47,749 nt of DNA. Source: Gemmatimonadales bacterium. Lineage in GTDB: Bacteria; Gemmatimonadota; Gemmatimonadetes; Longimicrobiales; Gaopeijiaceae. This document shows positions 14,906 to 24,437 of the stretch, piece after piece. Below the pieces are notes generated by a model that saw only the letters and a list, made by a program, of their open reading frames with translations, was not told the origin of the DNA and made no database searches. The position numbers were made by a program, and so were the translations under genes. Within the stretch, counting starts at the first letter, position 1. Every line of letters starts with the position of its first letter. The stretch covers positions 1-47,749 of the forward strand of contig REED01000036.1 in assembly GCA_007695225.1 (NCBI GenBank), given 5' to 3'.

Positions 14906-15706
14906 ATGGCGGAAAAGAAGCTGGTTCACTACGAGGTGAAGGATCGGGTGGGCATCATCAGCCTGGACGATCCCCCGGCGAATACCTACACGTACGAGAT
15001 GTTTCAGCAGATGGACACCGCCGTCCTGAAGGCCCGGATGGACAACGACGTGTCCGTCATCGTGGTGACCGGTTGGGGTGAGAAGTTCTTCTGCGCCGGC
15101 GCGGACATCTCGATGCTCAATGAGGCGGACCCCACCTTCAAGTACTACTTCTGCCTCCACGCCAACGAGACGTTGAACCGACTGGAGCAGACGCCGAAGC
15201 TCACCATCGCGGCCCTGAACGGCCACACCGTGGGCGGCGGGCTGGAGATCGCCATGGCCTGCGACCTCCGGATCGCCCGCAAGGACGCCGGCAAGGTGGG
15301 GCTCCCGGAGATCAACCTGGGGGTGCTTCCGGGCACGGGGGGAACCCAGCGCCTCGCTCGCATCGTGGGGAAGAGCAAGGCCATCGACCTCATGATCACC
15401 GGCGAGGTCTTCGGCTTCGACAAGGCGCTGGACCTGGGGATCGTGAACCGGGTCTTCGAGTCCGAGAACCGGGACAGCTTCATGGAAGAGGTCATGGAGT
15501 TCGCCAAGAGCTTCACCCCCCCGAACCGGGCCTCCAAGGCGGTGGGGCTCATCAAGCGGGCGGTGCAGACCGGGGCCGAACTCCCCTTCGAGACCGCCCT
15601 GGCCGTGGAGCGGGAACTGCAGCAGCAGCTCTTCCAGAGCTCCGATGCCCGGGAAGGGCTGGCCGCGTACATCGAGAAGCGTACGCCGTCCTTCACCGGG
15701 AAGTAA
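14906..15706 (+). CDS. Enoyl-CoA hydratase/isomerase (crotonase) A
   Basis: 266 residues. The crotonase oxyanion-hole segments are FFCAGADISML and NGHTVGGGLEIAMACDL. Both catalytic glutamates of classical enoyl-CoA hydratase are present, in GGGLE and in GLPEINLGVLPGTGGTQR. It hydrates trans-2-enoyl-CoA to 3-hydroxyacyl-CoA in beta-oxidation. The chosen ATG at 14906 has ACAGAGG eight bases upstream; the ATG five bases earlier is out of frame. A GC-rich hairpin follows the stop. It probably forms one transcript with tetR. Confidence 0.93.
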   Translation: MAEKKLVHYEVKDRVGIISLDDPPANTYTYEMFQQMDTAVLKARMDNDVSVIVVTGWGEKFFCAGADISMLNEADPTFKYYFCLHANETLNRLEQTPKLTIAALNGHTVGGGLEIAMACDLRIARKDAGKVGLPEINLGVLPGTGGTQRLARIVGKSKAIDLMITGEVFGFDKALDLGIVNRVFESENRDSFMEEVMEFAKSFTPPNRASKAVGLIKRAVQTGAELPFETALAVERELQQQLFQSSDAREGLAAYIEKRTPSFTGK

Positions 15707-15720
15707 GGAGACGATGGAAC

Positions 15721-15750
15721 GGGGGCGGGTCCAGGTTGGGGCCCGCCCCC
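15721..15750 (+). terminator. GC-rich hairpin after crotonase A
   Basis: GGGGGCGGGTCC (15721-15732) pairs with 15739-15750 (one G-U) around AGGTTG, 15 bases after the stop. There is no real U-tract, so read-through into the aldehyde dehydrogenase gene is possible. Confidence 0.6.
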
Positions 15751-15751
15751 T

Positions 15752-15781
15752 TCGCTCGTCTCCAGATCGCTCGTCTCCAGC
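15752..15781 (+). repeat. 15-bp tandem duplication
   Basis: TCGCTCGTCTCCAGA (15752-15766) is followed by TCGCTCGTCTCCAGC (15767-15781), one mismatch, directly after the crotonase hairpin. Confidence 0.85.
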
Positions 15782-15853
15782 CCGGAGACAGGACCACCCG
15801 GTTCATCAGCGGGCCCTCAGAGCCCGGAACGTTCTCCTCCAGCTACAAAGCCC

Positions 15854-17311
15854 ATGTCCGAAGACGCCATCCGCACCCAACTCTGGATCGGCAACGAGTG
15901 GCAGGATGCCACGTCCGGCCGGACCTTCGCCACCCGGAACCCCGCCACTGAGGAAGTCCTGGCCCAAGTGGCCGAAGGAGGTGAAGAGGACGTCGATCGG
16001 GCCGTTCGCTCCGCCCGGGACGCCATGGAGGGGAAGGCATGGGGCCGCATGGACGCCCACCGACGAAGCGCCCTCCTCTGGAAGCTGGCGGATCTCATCG
16101 AGGCCAATGCCGATGAGCTGGGACGCCTGGAGACCCTGGACAACGGAAAGACCTACTTCGAGGCCCGGAAGGTCGACCTCCCCTCGGTGGTCCAGTGTTT
16201 CCGGTACTTCGCCGGACTGGCGGACAAGATCCAGGGAGCCACGATTCCGGTTTCGGGGCCCTTCCTCAACTACACCCTCCGGGAGCCGGTGGGGGTGGTG
16301 GGTTGCATCGTACCCTGGAATTTCCCCCTCAACATCGCCTCCTGGAAGGTGGCGCCGGCCCTGGCCTGCGGAAACGCAGTGATCCTGAAGCCGGCCGAGC
16401 AGACTCCTCTCACCGCCCTCCGCCTGGGGGAACTGGCCGCCGAGGCGGGATTCCCTCCTGGAGCGCTGAACGTTGTCCCTGGATTCGGGGAGACGGCCGG
16501 GGCGGCCCTGGTCCGCCACCCCGGGGTGGACGCCATCGCCTTCACCGGCTCCACCGAGGTCGGGAAGACGGTGATGCGAGAGGCGGCGGACACGACGAAG
16601 AAGCTCTCCCTGGAGCTGGGCGGGAAGTCCCCCAACATCATCTTCGCCGACGCCGATCTGGATGCGGCCATCCGGGGCGCCACCACCGGGATCTTCTACG
16701 GGAAGGGGGAGGTCTGCGCCGCAGGCTCCCGTATCCTGGTGGAACGGGCCGTCTACGACGAGGTGGTGGACGCACTGGCGGGCCGGGCGGCGAAGACCAC
16801 CGTGGGGGATCCCATGGAGAGCGGCACACGCCTGGGCGCCATCGTGAGCCAGGAGCAGTTGGATCGGGTGCTGGACTACATCCGCATCGGGAAGGAGGAG
16901 GGCGCCCGCCTCGCCTCGGGAGGAGAGCGGAAGACCGTGGACGGAAAGGGCTACTTCGTGGACGCCACGGTCTTCGCCGATGTGGACCCGGAGATGACCA
17001 TCGCCCGGGAGGAGATCTTCGGACCCGTGGCGGCCGTCATCCCCTTCGACGATTTCGATGACGCCGTGGCCAAGGCCAATCGCACCATCTACGGCCTGGC
17101 CTCGGGGATCTGGACCCGGGACATCGGGAAGGCCCACCGCATGGCCGCCGCCATCCAGGCGGGGACGGTCTGGGTGAACACCTACAACCGCTACGACGCC
17201 GCCTCCCCCTTCGGAGGCTACAAGCAGAGCGGCTTCGGTCGGGACCTGGGTTTCCAGTCCGCCCTGGACAAATACACGCAGACGAAGAGCGTCTGGGTGG
17301 CGCTGGACTGA
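15854..17311 (+). CDS. NAD(P)-dependent aldehyde dehydrogenase
   Basis: 485 residues, a full-length aldehyde dehydrogenase of the betaine/phenylacetaldehyde dehydrogenase type. Visible: the [11 protein letters not shown]ossmann entry, the [10 protein letters not shown] cofactor-binding segment, [10 protein letters not shown], the general base in [10 protein letters not shown], the catalytic cysteine in [12 protein letters not shown], and [10 protein letters not shown] followed by [13 protein letters not shown] near the end. It oxidises an aldehyde to the acid; it has no acylating features, so direct acyl-CoA formation is unlikely. The exact substrate cannot be read from sequence. No strong Shine-Dalgarno precedes the ATG. 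Its stop shares one base with the next start (TGATG), so the thiolase is translationally coupled. Confidence 0.95.
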   Translation: MSEDAIRTQLWIGNEWQDATSGRTFATRNPATEEVLAQVAEGGEEDVDRAVRSARDAMEGKAWGRMDAHRRSALLWKLADLIEANADELGRLETLDNGKTYFEARKVDLPSVVQCFRYFAGLADKIQGATIPVSGPFLNYTLREPVGVVGCIVPWNFPLNIASWKVAPALACGNAVILKPAEQTPLTALRLGELAAEAGFPPGALNVVPGFGETAGAALVRHPGVDAIAFTGSTEVGKTVMREAADTTKKLSLELGGKSPNIIFADADLDAAIRGATTGIFYGKGEVCAAGSRILVERAVYDEVVDALAGRAAKTTVGDPMESGTRLGAIVSQEQLDRVLDYIRIGKEEGARLASGGERKTVDGKGYFVDATVFADVDPEMTIAREEIFGPVAAVIPFDDFDDAVAKANRTIYGLASGIWTRDIGKAHRMAAAIQAGTVWVNTYNRYDAASPFGGYKQSGFGRDLGFQSALDKYTQTKSVWVALD

Positions 17312-18513
17312 TGGCCATGCGTGAAGCCTGGATCATCGACGCCGTTCGCACCCCCATCGGCCGCCACGGAGGTGGCCTCGCCCCGGTTCGCCCCGACGAC
17401 ATGGGGGCCCGTGTCATCGGGGCCCTCCTGGAGCGCACGGGAGTGGATCCCGCCACCCTGGACGACGTCATCCTGGGGTGCACCAATCAGGCCGGGGAGG
17501 ACAATCGGAACGTGGCCCGGATGAGCCTCCTCCGGGCAGGTGTCCCGGTGAGCGTTCCGGGCCAGACGGTGAATCGTCTGTGCGGCTCCGGGCTCCAGGC
17601 CGTGGCCGGGGCGGTCCAGGCCATTCGGGCCGGAGAGGGTGACGCCTTCATCGCAGGCGGGGTGGAGAGCATGAGCCGGGCTCCCTGGGTCCTCCTGAAG
17701 CCGGCCCAGGGCTATCCCCGGGGTACGCCGGAAACCGCAGACACCGTCCTGGGATGGCGCTTCCCCAACCCGGCGTTCCCCGCCGAGTGGACCATGGGGC
17801 TGGGAGAGACAGCCGAGGTGGTGGCCCAGGAGTACGGCGTCACCCGGGAAGCCCAGGATGCCTTCGCGGTGGAGAGCCAGCGGCGGGCTGCCGCCGCCCT
17901 CGAGGCCGGTCGATTCCGGGACGAGATCGTCCCGGTGGAGATCCCCCAGCGGCGGGGGGACCCGTTGGTGGTGGCGGAGGACGAGCACCTCCGCCCCGGC
18001 ACCACAATGGAGGACCTGGCCCGCCTCCGTCCCGTGTTCCGGTCCGGGGGCACGGTCACCGCCGGGAATGCCTCGGGGATCAACGACGGGGCCGCGGCCC
18101 TTCTGGTGGTTTCCGGAGAGCGGGGACGGGAGCTCGGACTGACCCCCCTCGCCCGGGTCCTGGGGTCGGCGGTGGCGGGGGTGGAACCCCAGCGGATGGG
18201 AGTCGGCCCCATCCCCGCCACCCGCCGCCTCCTGGCACGCCTGGGGCTACAGGCAGGGGATCTTGACCTTGTAGAGTTGAACGAGGCCTTCGCGGCCCAG
18301 GCCCTTCCCTGCATAAGGGAGCTGGAGCTGGACCCGGAACGGACCAATGTGAATGGCGGCGCCATCGCCCTGGGGCACCCCGTGGGGTGCTCCGGTGCCC
18401 GGATCCTCACCACCCTGGTCCACGAGATGCGGCGCCGCTCGGCCCGTCGGGGTCTGGCCACCATGTGCATCGGGGTCGGACAGGGGATCGCCCTGGCCGT
18501 GGAGCGCGACTGA
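17311..18513 (+). CDS. Thiolase (acetyl-CoA acyltransferase)
   Basis: 400 residues. The nucleophile Cys91 lies in [11 protein letters not shown], and the second-half residues are His356 (GHPVGCSG) and Cys386 (MCIGVGQG); the 30-residue spacing is canonical. Other motifs are [29 protein letters not shown] and [11 protein letters not shown]. It cleaves 3-ketoacyl-CoA with CoA to give acetyl-CoA, or condenses two acetyl-CoA. One-base overlaps with the aldehyde dehydrogenase before it and the dehydrogenase gene after it place it in a tight operon. The first of two near ATGs (17311, 17317) is used because of the overlap. Confidence 0.96.
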   Translation: MAMREAWIIDAVRTPIGRHGGGLAPVRPDDMGARVIGALLERTGVDPATLDDVILGCTNQAGEDNRNVARMSLLRAGVPVSVPGQTVNRLCGSGLQAVAGAVQAIRAGEGDAFIAGGVESMSRAPWVLLKPAQGYPRGTPETADTVLGWRFPNPAFPAEWTMGLGETAEVVAQEYGVTREAQDAFAVESQRRAAAALEAGRFRDEIVPVEIPQRRGDPLVVAEDEHLRPGTTMEDLARLRPVFRSGGTVTAGNASGINDGAAALLVVSGERGRELGLTPLARVLGSAVAGVEPQRMGVGPIPATRRLLARLGLQAGDLDLVELNEAFAAQALPCIRELELDPERTNVNGGAIALGHPVGCSGARILTTLVHEMRRRSARRGLATMCIGVGQGIALAVERD

Positions 18514-19412
18514 TGGGAGACACGACGATGGCGGAGAAGGAAACGAACACCAGCAGGCCCCTGGAGACGGTGGCGGTGCTGGGCGCAGGAACCATGGGTC
18601 ATGGGATCGCCCAGGTGACGGCCCAGGCCGGGCACCGGGTCCTCCTCCACGACCCTTCCCCCCAGGCCCTGGCCCAGGGGATGAGCCGGATCCGGGCCAA
18701 CCTGGAGAAGGGGGTCTCCCTTGGGAAGGTGGATCCCGAAACCCGGGATCAGGTCCTGGACAGGATCGCCGCCGTGGAGACGCTGGAGGCGGCGGTGGGC
18801 CCGGCCGACCTGGTCATCGAAGCGGCCCCGGAGCGGATGGAGGTGAAGCGATCCATCTTCCAGGAGGTGGAGGCTGGGGCCGGCCCCGCCGCTCTGCTGG
18901 CAACCAACACCTCCTCGCTCTCCATCGACGGCATCGCCGACGGGCTGGAGCGACCGGAGCGCTTTCTCGGGCTCCACTTCTTCAACCCAGTCCACATCAT
19001 GGCCCTGGTGGAAGTGGTCCATGGGCCTCGCACCGCCCCGGAGGTCCTGGAGCAGGCGGTGGACTTCGCCCGGGGGCTTGGGAAGGAGCCCATCGTAGTC
19101 CGGGATTCCCCCGGGTTCGCCTCTTCCCGCCTGGGACTGGCCCTGGGGCTCGAGGCCATCCGGATGCTGGAGGAGGGAGTGGCGTCGGCGGAGGACATCG
19201 ACCGGGCCATGGAGCTGGGCTATCGTCATCCCATGGGTCCCCTGCGCCTCACCGACCTGGTGGGACTCGACGTCCGGCTGGGAATCGCCGAGTATCTCCA
19301 TGAAACCCTGGGCCAGAACCACTTCCAGCCTCCTGAGCTCCTCCGGACCAAGGTGAGCGAAGGGAAGCTGGGAAAGAAGTCGGGCGAGGGTTTCTACCGC
19401 TGGGACGACTAG
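18513..19412 (+). CDS. 3-hydroxybutyryl-CoA (3-hydroxyacyl-CoA) dehydrogenase
   Basis: 299 residues, the single-domain length of FadB2/Hbd enzymes. NAD-binding motif GAGTMG at residues 24-29 ([16 protein letters not shown]), acid at the end of strand two (LLHDPSP), the [11 protein letters not shown] segment, and catalytic His155 in [16 protein letters not shown]. The C-terminal domain has [24 protein letters not shown] and ends [12 protein letters not shown]. It oxidises 3-hydroxyacyl-CoA to 3-ketoacyl-CoA, the substrate of the thiolase just upstream. The first ATG overlaps the thiolase stop by one base; a second ATG at 18528 has a slightly better ribosome site, so the start may be five codons later. 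Confidence 0.95.
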   Translation: MGDTTMAEKETNTSRPLETVAVLGAGTMGHGIAQVTAQAGHRVLLHDPSPQALAQGMSRIRANLEKGVSLGKVDPETRDQVLDRIAAVETLEAAVGPADLVIEAAPERMEVKRSIFQEVEAGAGPAALLATNTSSLSIDGIADGLERPERFLGLHFFNPVHIMALVEVVHGPRTAPEVLEQAVDFARGLGKEPIVVRDSPGFASSRLGLALGLEAIRMLEEGVASAEDIDRAMELGYRHPMGPLRLTDLVGLDVRLGIAEYLHETLGQNHFQPPELLRTKVSEGKLGKKSGEGFYRWDD

Positions 19413-19497
19413 AAGGCGGTTGAAGAAGAAGTGGGGCACCTGGTCAAGTTGCCCCGGCACAACTGTCCCACCTGCGCACAAACCGAGGAGCCCCGCC

Positions 19498-20277
19498 GTG
19501 GAATTCGAGACCATCCTGGTGGAAACGAGATCCCCCCTTGCCTTCATCACCCTCAACCGCCCGGAAAAGCTGAATGCCCTGAACCGAACCGTGCGGCGGG
19601 AGATCATGGAGGCAGTGGACGCCCTGGCCCAGGACGATGCGGTCCGGGTCGCCATCCTCCACGGTGCCGGGGAGAAGGCCTTCGTGGCGGGAGCGGACGT
19701 CTCGGAGTTCGCCGCTCGGACGCCTGGGGAGCAGCGCGAACTCTACAACCACCGCAGGGTCTACGATGCGGTAGCGGAGTTCCCCAAGCCCATCATCTGT
19801 GCGATCCACGGCTACTGCCTGGGAGGCGGGTCGGAGCTGGCGCTGGCCTGTGACCTGCGGGTGGCGGACAGGACCGCCCGCTTCGCACAGGCCGAGATCC
19901 GGCTGGGGCTGATCCCCGGAGCCGGGGGAACCCAGCGGCTGGCGCGACTCGTGGGCCCGGGCCAGGCCATGCGGATCGCCCTTTCCGGAGATACGGTGGA
20001 CGCAGAGGAGGCCCACCGCATCGGACTGGTGGAATTCCTGACGGAGGAGGGGAAGCACCTGGAAAAGGCCATTGAGGTTGGGGAGCGGATGGCCCGATGG
20101 AGCCCCCTGGCCCTCCGCCTGGCCAAGCGCTCCATCCGAGCCGCCTCGGAGACGCCGCTTTCCGCCGGACTGGAACTGGAGCGGGAACTCTTCCTGGCCG
20201 CCTTCGCCTCCGAGGATGGACGGGAGGGCGTGAAGGCCTTCGTGGAGAAGCGGAAGCCCGACTTTCAGGGGCGTTAG
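19498..20277 (+). CDS. Enoyl-CoA hydratase/isomerase (crotonase) B
   Basis: 259 residues. Crotonase motifs: [13 protein letters not shown] at the start, [31 protein letters not shown] with the first glutamate, and [19 protein letters not shown] with the second glutamate, so a true hydratase is expected. The start is GTG at 19498, with GAGGAG at 19485-19490; an ATG in frame at 19420 would add Lys/Trp-rich residues with no family match. It lies 85 bp after the 3-hydroxyacyl-CoA dehydrogenase and completes a set able to take enoyl-CoA to acetyl-CoA. The other crotonase of this region has GLPE in place of AQAE, so chain-length preference may differ. Confidence 0.93.
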   Translation: MEFETILVETRSPLAFITLNRPEKLNALNRTVRREIMEAVDALAQDDAVRVAILHGAGEKAFVAGADVSEFAARTPGEQRELYNHRRVYDAVAEFPKPIICAIHGYCLGGGSELALACDLRVADRTARFAQAEIRLGLIPGAGGTQRLARLVGPGQAMRIALSGDTVDAEEAHRIGLVEFLTEEGKHLEKAIEVGERMARWSPLALRLAKRSIRAASETPLSAGLELERELFLAAFASEDGREGVKAFVEKRKPDFQGR

Positions 20278-20347
20278 TTCCGGTCGATGGCGCCGGATCA
20301 CGAATGCCAGCGAATCTCTGATTCACCACGCGATATGTGAGTACGTA

Positions 20348-20887
20348 ATGACCACGCCCCCCTCCCGCCCTGCGCCCCCACCCCGCCCCTCCCCGGAGGA
20401 AGCGCGGGAGTCGCTGGAGAACGCTCGGACTCGAATCCTCGAGGTGGATGACCTCCTGATCCGAACCATCGGGGAACGTCGGGATCTGGTCCTGGCGATT
20501 GCCCGCGCCAAGGAGGCGCTGGGACTCCCGGTATTGGACCCGGCCCGGGAGGCCGCGGTGGTCCGTCGAGCGGCAGGGCGGGCACGGGAGCTCGGGGTGG
20601 ATGAGGAGATGACCCGGGATGTGATCTGGCGGATCATCGCCTCCGCCCGGGCGGCTCAGGAAGGAAGGCTCCCGGGATGGCCCGAGGTCCCCGAGGTCCC
20701 CTCGTCTCTTTCGAGCGTCCCTGCTTCGAGCGCCCCCGCATCCAACACCTCCCCCTCGAGCCCGACCCCTCCGGTCAGTCCGCCGTCGCCCGGAGAGGAG
20801 CGGGAGCACCGTCCAGAAAGCCCATCACCACCCGCTGGGACTCCCCCAGGGGAACCCGGACCGGGAATGAGCGACCCGGGGGGGTGA
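20348..20887 (+). CDS. AroQ-type chorismate mutase domain protein
   Basis: 179 residues. Residues about 15-105 match the all-helical chorismate mutase fold: an N-terminal helix with ARTRILEVDDLLIRTIGERR, then LVLAIARAKEALGLPVLDPAREAAVV, and a last helix ending VIWRIIASARAAQ. It would convert chorismate to prephenate for Phe/Tyr synthesis. No prephenate dehydratase or dehydrogenase domain follows; the C-terminal 70 residues are Pro/Ser/Glu-rich. The last 113 bp overlap, tail to tail, the 3' end of the transglycosylase gene, so this tail may be an accident of that overlap. No clear Shine-Dalgarno precedes the ATG. Confidence 0.85.
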   Translation: MTTPPSRPAPPPRPSPEEARESLENARTRILEVDDLLIRTIGERRDLVLAIARAKEALGLPVLDPAREAAVVRRAAGRARELGVDEEMTRDVIWRIIASARAAQEGRLPGWPEVPEVPSSLSSVPASSAPASNTSPSSPTPPVSPPSPGEEREHRPESPSPPAGTPPGEPGPGMSDPGG

Positions 20888-21809
20888 CCCCGCGGATCAG
20901 GTGCGGGTTGAGCTCCCGCAGGAGGGAGGGGGGAGCGTCCAGGGAGCGGGCCACTTGCACCAAAGAGGTTCCCCCGGGGACCAGGACCCGGTCGAAGAGA
21001 TAGGGGAGCGCGGGCTCCGCCTCCAGACCGAAGTGCTCCGCCTGCTGACCCAGGAGGGTCGCGGCCAGGAGCTTGGGAACATACTCCCGGGTCTCCCGGG
21101 GAAGATGCTGGATGATCTCCCAGTAGAACGCCTCCTCTCCACCCTCTCCAAGGCCGTTCCGGGAAAGCGCCGCCATCACCCTGGCGGGGCCGGCGTTGTA
21201 CGCCGCTGCCGCCAGGTACCACGACCCAAACTCGCCGTGGAGTTCCTCCAGGTAGTCCAGGGCGGCGTCGGTGGCCCGTACCGGATCCCGGCGTTCATCC
21301 ACCCAGCCGTCCACGACCAGCCCATAGGACCGAGCGGTGGCCCCCAGGAACTGCCAGACGCCTGATGCGGCGGCTGGGGAGACGGCGGAGGTGTGGAGGC
21401 CCGACTCGATCATGGCCAGATAGATGAGTTCCTGTGGCATCCCCCGGGCCCGGAGCTTCTCCCGGATCATGTCCCCATAAAGGCCATCCCGGACGAGGTA
21501 CTCCTCCATCTGGGGACGGTGGGTGGTGAGGAACCGTTGGACCCAAACCTCCACCCGCTCATTCACCTGCATGGGAAGGCGGGTGTCCAGGAGGGAACCG
21601 GCGGATTCCGCCACAGGGAAGGGGGAGACGGGGCGGGAGTCCGGCCGCTCACCCCACCATGCCAGGGTGACGAGGGCTGCGGCTACCATCACCAGGCCGG
21701 CGAACACCGCCCGGATGGAACGGGGAAGGTCGCGGAAGATCCGGCTGTGCTGCCGGGTCCTCGGCGAACCGCAGGTACTTGGGGGTTGTTCGGGATCAGG
21801 AGGATGCAT
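20775..21809 (-). CDS. MltD-like membrane-anchored lytic transglycosylase with LysM
   Basis: 344 residues. A membrane anchor at about 34-52 (AVFAGLVMVAAALVTLAWW) is followed by an SLT-type catalytic domain: catalytic Glu in LIYLAMIESGL, then SPAAASGVWQFLGATARSYGL, AALDYLEELH and YLAAAAYNAGPARV. A C-terminal LysM-like repeat (GTSLVQVARSLDAPPSLLRELNP) should bind peptidoglycan. It cleaves the glycan backbone with formation of 1,6-anhydromuramic ends, at the periplasmic face. It lies downstream of rpmA behind a hairpin, so it probably has its own promoter. The 3' end runs 113 bp into the convergent chorismate mutase gene. Confidence 0.92.
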   Translation of the reverse strand: MHPPDPEQPPSTCGSPRTRQHSRIFRDLPRSIRAVFAGLVMVAAALVTLAWWGERPDSRPVSPFPVAESAGSLLDTRLPMQVNERVEVWVQRFLTTHRPQMEEYLVRDGLYGDMIREKLRARGMPQELIYLAMIESGLHTSAVSPAAASGVWQFLGATARSYGLVVDGWVDERRDPVRATDAALDYLEELHGEFGSWYLAAAAYNAGPARVMAALSRNGLGEGGEEAFYWEIIQHLPRETREYVPKLLAATLLGQQAEHFGLEAEPALPYLFDRVLVPGGTSLVQVARSLDAPPSLLRELNPHLIRGVTPPGRSFPVRVPLGESQRVVMGFLDGAPAPLRATAD

Positions 21810-21892
21810 CTTCGATCCTTCCTTTCAGGAGGGAACCCGGCGGAAATACCACCGAGATCATTCTTGGGCGCGCTCGACAATACGTAGGCGCG

Positions 21893-21944
21893 CACGGAAA
21901 AGGTCCGACGACCCGGTACCTCCCGGGCCATCGGACCTTCCGTG
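21893..21944 (-). terminator. Terminator-like hairpin after rpmA
   Basis: CACGG and AAGGTCCGA (21893-21908) pair with TCGGACCTT and CCGTG (21931-21944), with a two-base bulge, around an inner CCCGG/CCGGG hairpin. On the minus strand it starts 11 bases after the rpmA stop, and its second arm carries UUUU. Confidence 0.8.
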
Positions 21945-21954
21945 TTCCATGGCG

Positions 21955-22209
21955 TCAGTCTACGGGATAGACCGACACCGCCCGCTTACGCCGATAGGTC
22001 TCAAAGCGGACTTCGCCGTCGACCAGGGCGAAAAGTGTGTCATCGTTGCCCCGCCCCACGTTGCGTCCCGGATGGAACCGGGTGCCCCGCTGACGGATCA
22101 GGATGCCACCGGCCCGGACATTCTCCCCACCGAAGCGCTTCACTCCGAGGCGCTGGGAGTTGCTGTCCCGACCATTGCGGCTGGATCCTACGCCCTTCTT
22201 ATGTGCCAT
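21955..22209 (-). CDS. rpmA: 50S ribosomal protein L27
   Basis: 84 residues, the standard length. Starts [22 protein letters not shown], the universally conserved L27 N-terminus that reaches the peptidyl-transferase centre, followed by [24 protein letters not shown] and [11 protein letters not shown]. There is no cleavable N-terminal extension of the Firmicutes type, since Met-Ala-His-Lys begins directly. It follows rplU by 39 bp, the arrangement found in most bacteria, and is closed by a hairpin. Confidence 0.98.
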   Translation of the reverse strand: MAHKKGVGSSRNGRDSNSQRLGVKRFGGENVRAGGILIRQRGTRFHPGRNVGRGNDDTLFALVDGEVRFETYRRKRAVSVYPVD

Positions 22210-22248
22210 GGGGCTCTCTCCTGCTTACCTGGGTTCGGAGGAATCGCC

Positions 22249-22560
22249 TCAGAGGGCGATTTCGTCCACCCGGATTTCAGTGTAGTCCTGCCGGTGACCC
22301 TGCTTTTTGCGATACCCCTTCCGGCGCTTCCGCTTGAAGACGATCACCTTCTTCGTCCGACCATGACCGAGCACCTCGGCCTTCACGGTGACCCCGTCCA
22401 CCACGGGCTGGCCCACCTGGACCGAGTCCCCGTCGGAGGCGAGAAGGACATCGTCAAAGACGATGGCATCACCCTGCTCGGCGCTGAGCGTAGGGACTCT
22501 GAGCCGGATGCCCGGCTCGGCCCTGAACTGCTTCCCGCCTGTTCTGAAGACCGCGTACAT
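22249..22560 (-). CDS. rplU: 50S ribosomal protein L21
   Basis: 103 residues starting [17 protein letters not shown], the conserved L21 N-terminus. The basic segment [21 protein letters not shown] that binds 23S rRNA and the terminal YTEIRVDEI are both present. The frame is open further upstream, but those codons have no family match and the ATG at 22560 fits the family start exactly. It is the second gene of the rng-rplU-rpmA set; a 162-bp leader separates it from rng, long enough for its own promoter or a regulatory leader. Confidence 0.97.
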   Translation of the reverse strand: MYAVFRTGGKQFRAEPGIRLRVPTLSAEQGDAIVFDDVLLASDGDSVQVGQPVVDGVTVKAEVLGHGRTKKVIVFKRKRRKGYRKKQGHRQDYTEIRVDEIAL

Positions 22561-22651
22561 GATGCTCGACCTCGTCCGGATCGTGCGTGGTTCCAATATC
22601 TCTTGCCCGATCCCGGAGGAGCCGTTCACTCCGCCCGAATCGGAACCCTTA

Positions 22652-22687
22652 GCCCGTTAAATTCGCCCCACAGCCCCCCCGAGTCAA
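22652..22687 (-). promoter_or_regulatory. Possible rplU promoter
   Basis: On the minus strand TTGACT (complement of 22682-22687) is followed by an AT-rich patch GAATTTAA 17-22 bases on, in otherwise very GC-rich sequence. The -10 match is poor, so this is tentative. Confidence 0.3.
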
Positions 22688-22722
22688 CAGGTCGGCGGCC
22701 CCTCTACTTCTTCAACCACCTC

Positions 22723-24279
22723 TCAGCGTCGGGCGTACTTCTCCGTGACATCGGTAGCGGCCGGTCCCGAAAGGAGTCGGAACTCGTCCTCCCGAAGGAG
22801 AGGGTCGTCCTGCAGGTCCAGCTCCAGCCCCTCCCCTCCCCTGATCCGGCTGAGGAAGTCCGGCTCCTCCTCCATGACGTGGAGGGCCACCTCCGGGTGC
22901 ACCCGCACCAGGATGGATTTCTCCTCCCCCGACGCAGCCGCCCGCTTGAGGCTCCGCTCCACCCGGCGCACCACCGTGGGAGAGGTGAAGACCCGTCCGC
23001 TCCCTCCACAGTGCTCGCAGGCCCGGGTGAGGGTCTGGAAGAGGGAGGGACGGACCCGCTGTCGGGTCATCTCCACGAGCCCCAGGTCCGATACCGCGAA
23101 CGCCTTGGTCCGGGCTCGGTCCCGACCGAGATGGCTCCGGAGCTCATGGATCACCCGGTCCCGGTTCTCCTGTGACTCCATGTCGATGAAGTCCACCACG
23201 ATGATCCCGCCGATGTCCCGGAGCCGAAGCTGCCGGGCAATTTCCCGGGCGGCGTCCAGGTTCGTCTTCAGGATCGTCTCTTCCGGGTCCTTCCGCCCCT
23301 TCCCGGTGAAGCGCCCGGTGTTCACGTCAATGGACACCAGCGCCTCGGTGGGCTCCACGATGATGTACCCGCCGGAGGGGAGGTTCACCTTCCGCTGGAA
23401 GGCCTCACGGATCTCCTCTTCGATCTGGAACCGGTCGAAGAGGGGAATCCGATCCCGGTCCAGTCGCACCCGCTCCAGGAGGTCCGGATCCACCCCCCGC
23501 ACATACTGGACGATCTCGTTGTGGACCTCCGGGTTGTCCACCACCAGCGCATCGAATTTGTCCGAGAAGAGGTCCCGGATGACGCCGGAGATGAGCCGGG
23601 CCTCCCGATGGACGAGGGCGGGCGCCTTCGAGGAATCGGCCCGCCGCTTGATCTTCGACCAGGTGGCGTGGAGACGCTTGAACTCCCCCTCGAACTTGGC
23701 CTGGGTGAGTTCCTCCCCCACGGTCCGGATGATGACCCCTCCCGAGTCTGCAGGGAGGACCTCCCGGGCGATCTGTCGGAGCCGCGCCCGCTCTTCCCGC
23801 TGGTCGATCTTGCGGCTGACCCCGACGTGGGAGGAGAAGGGCATGTAGACCAGGAATCTCCCCGGAAGGGAGATCTGGGCCGTGAGACGGGGCCCCTTGG
23901 TGCTGATGGGCTCCTTGGTCACCTGGACGATGACCGTGTCTCCCCGGGAGAGCTGCTCCTGGATGGGGGGGAGCTTCCGGGACCGGCGTCGCCGTCCGTT
24001 TCCCCCGGACCGGTCCTCCCCGTCCCCGTTGGCGTCCTCGTCCTCCTCCTCGTCGGTGACCAGGTCGGAGACGTGGAGGAAACCGGCCTTTTCGGCCCCG
24101 ATGTCCACAAAGGCGGCCTGGATCCCGGGAAGGACAGCGTCCACCCGGCCCAGGTAGATGTCCCCAACCAGACGACCCTGGTCAGCCCGATCCAGCATGA
24201 GCTCCACCAGGTGATCGTCTTCCATGAGCGCGACCCAGGATTCCTGGGGGTTCGCGCTGATCAGAATTTCTCGCTTCAA
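22723..24279 (-). CDS. rng: Ribonuclease G/E family endoribonuclease
   Basis: 518 residues, RNase G length without the long RNase E scaffold tail. N-terminal MKREILISANPQESWVALMEDDHLVELMLDR, an S1 domain (about 35-135, VGDIYLGRVDAVLPGIQAAFVDIG) interrupted by an acidic insertion (VTDEEEDEDANGDGED), the 5' sensor/RNase-H-like region, the metal-binding catalytic aspartates in SIDVNTGRF and VVDFIDM, and the zinc-link cysteines CEHCGGSG. It processes 16S rRNA and starts mRNA decay. The order rng, rplU, rpmA is widespread. A nested hairpin lies in its leader. Confidence 0.96.
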   Translation of the reverse strand: MKREILISANPQESWVALMEDDHLVELMLDRADQGRLVGDIYLGRVDAVLPGIQAAFVDIGAEKAGFLHVSDLVTDEEEDEDANGDGEDRSGGNGRRRRSRKLPPIQEQLSRGDTVIVQVTKEPISTKGPRLTAQISLPGRFLVYMPFSSHVGVSRKIDQREERARLRQIAREVLPADSGGVIIRTVGEELTQAKFEGEFKRLHATWSKIKRRADSSKAPALVHREARLISGVIRDLFSDKFDALVVDNPEVHNEIVQYVRGVDPDLLERVRLDRDRIPLFDRFQIEEEIREAFQRKVNLPSGGYIIVEPTEALVSIDVNTGRFTGKGRKDPEETILKTNLDAAREIARQLRLRDIGGIIVVDFIDMESQENRDRVIHELRSHLGRDRARTKAFAVSDLGLVEMTRQRVRPSLFQTLTRACEHCGGSGRVFTSPTVVRRVERSLKRAAASGEEKSILVRVHPEVALHVMEEEPDFLSRIRGGEGLELDLQDDPLLREDEFRLLSGPAATDVTEKYARR

Positions 24280-24345
24280 GTGCCGGCGCTCCCCTGCGTC
24301 CGGGTGCGTTCCGATGGTCGCGCCCCCTCCTGTTCCAGGCTCCGT

Positions 24346-24381
24346 CCCGACCCCCTGGCTGCCGAGTCGGCAGGGGTCGGG
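24346..24381 (-). promoter_or_regulatory. Nested hairpin in the rng leader
   Basis: Outer arms CCCGACCC (24346-24353) and GGGTCGGG (24374-24381) enclose a second stem CTGCC/GGCAG (24359-24363 with 24369-24373). It lies 67-102 bases upstream of the rng start. RNase E of E. coli represses itself through leader hairpins, so a comparable role is possible but unproven here. Confidence 0.4.
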
Positions 24382-24437
24382 GCCGACTGCCCCGAAAGGA
24401 TGAGACGGTAGCCCATCCGCAGCGCCCGTCGTGGAAT

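Noticed and set aside
21523..23175. 550-codon plus-strand frame across rpmA, rplU and rng
   Set aside because: It runs antisense through three well-identified genes and lacks any recognisable domain.
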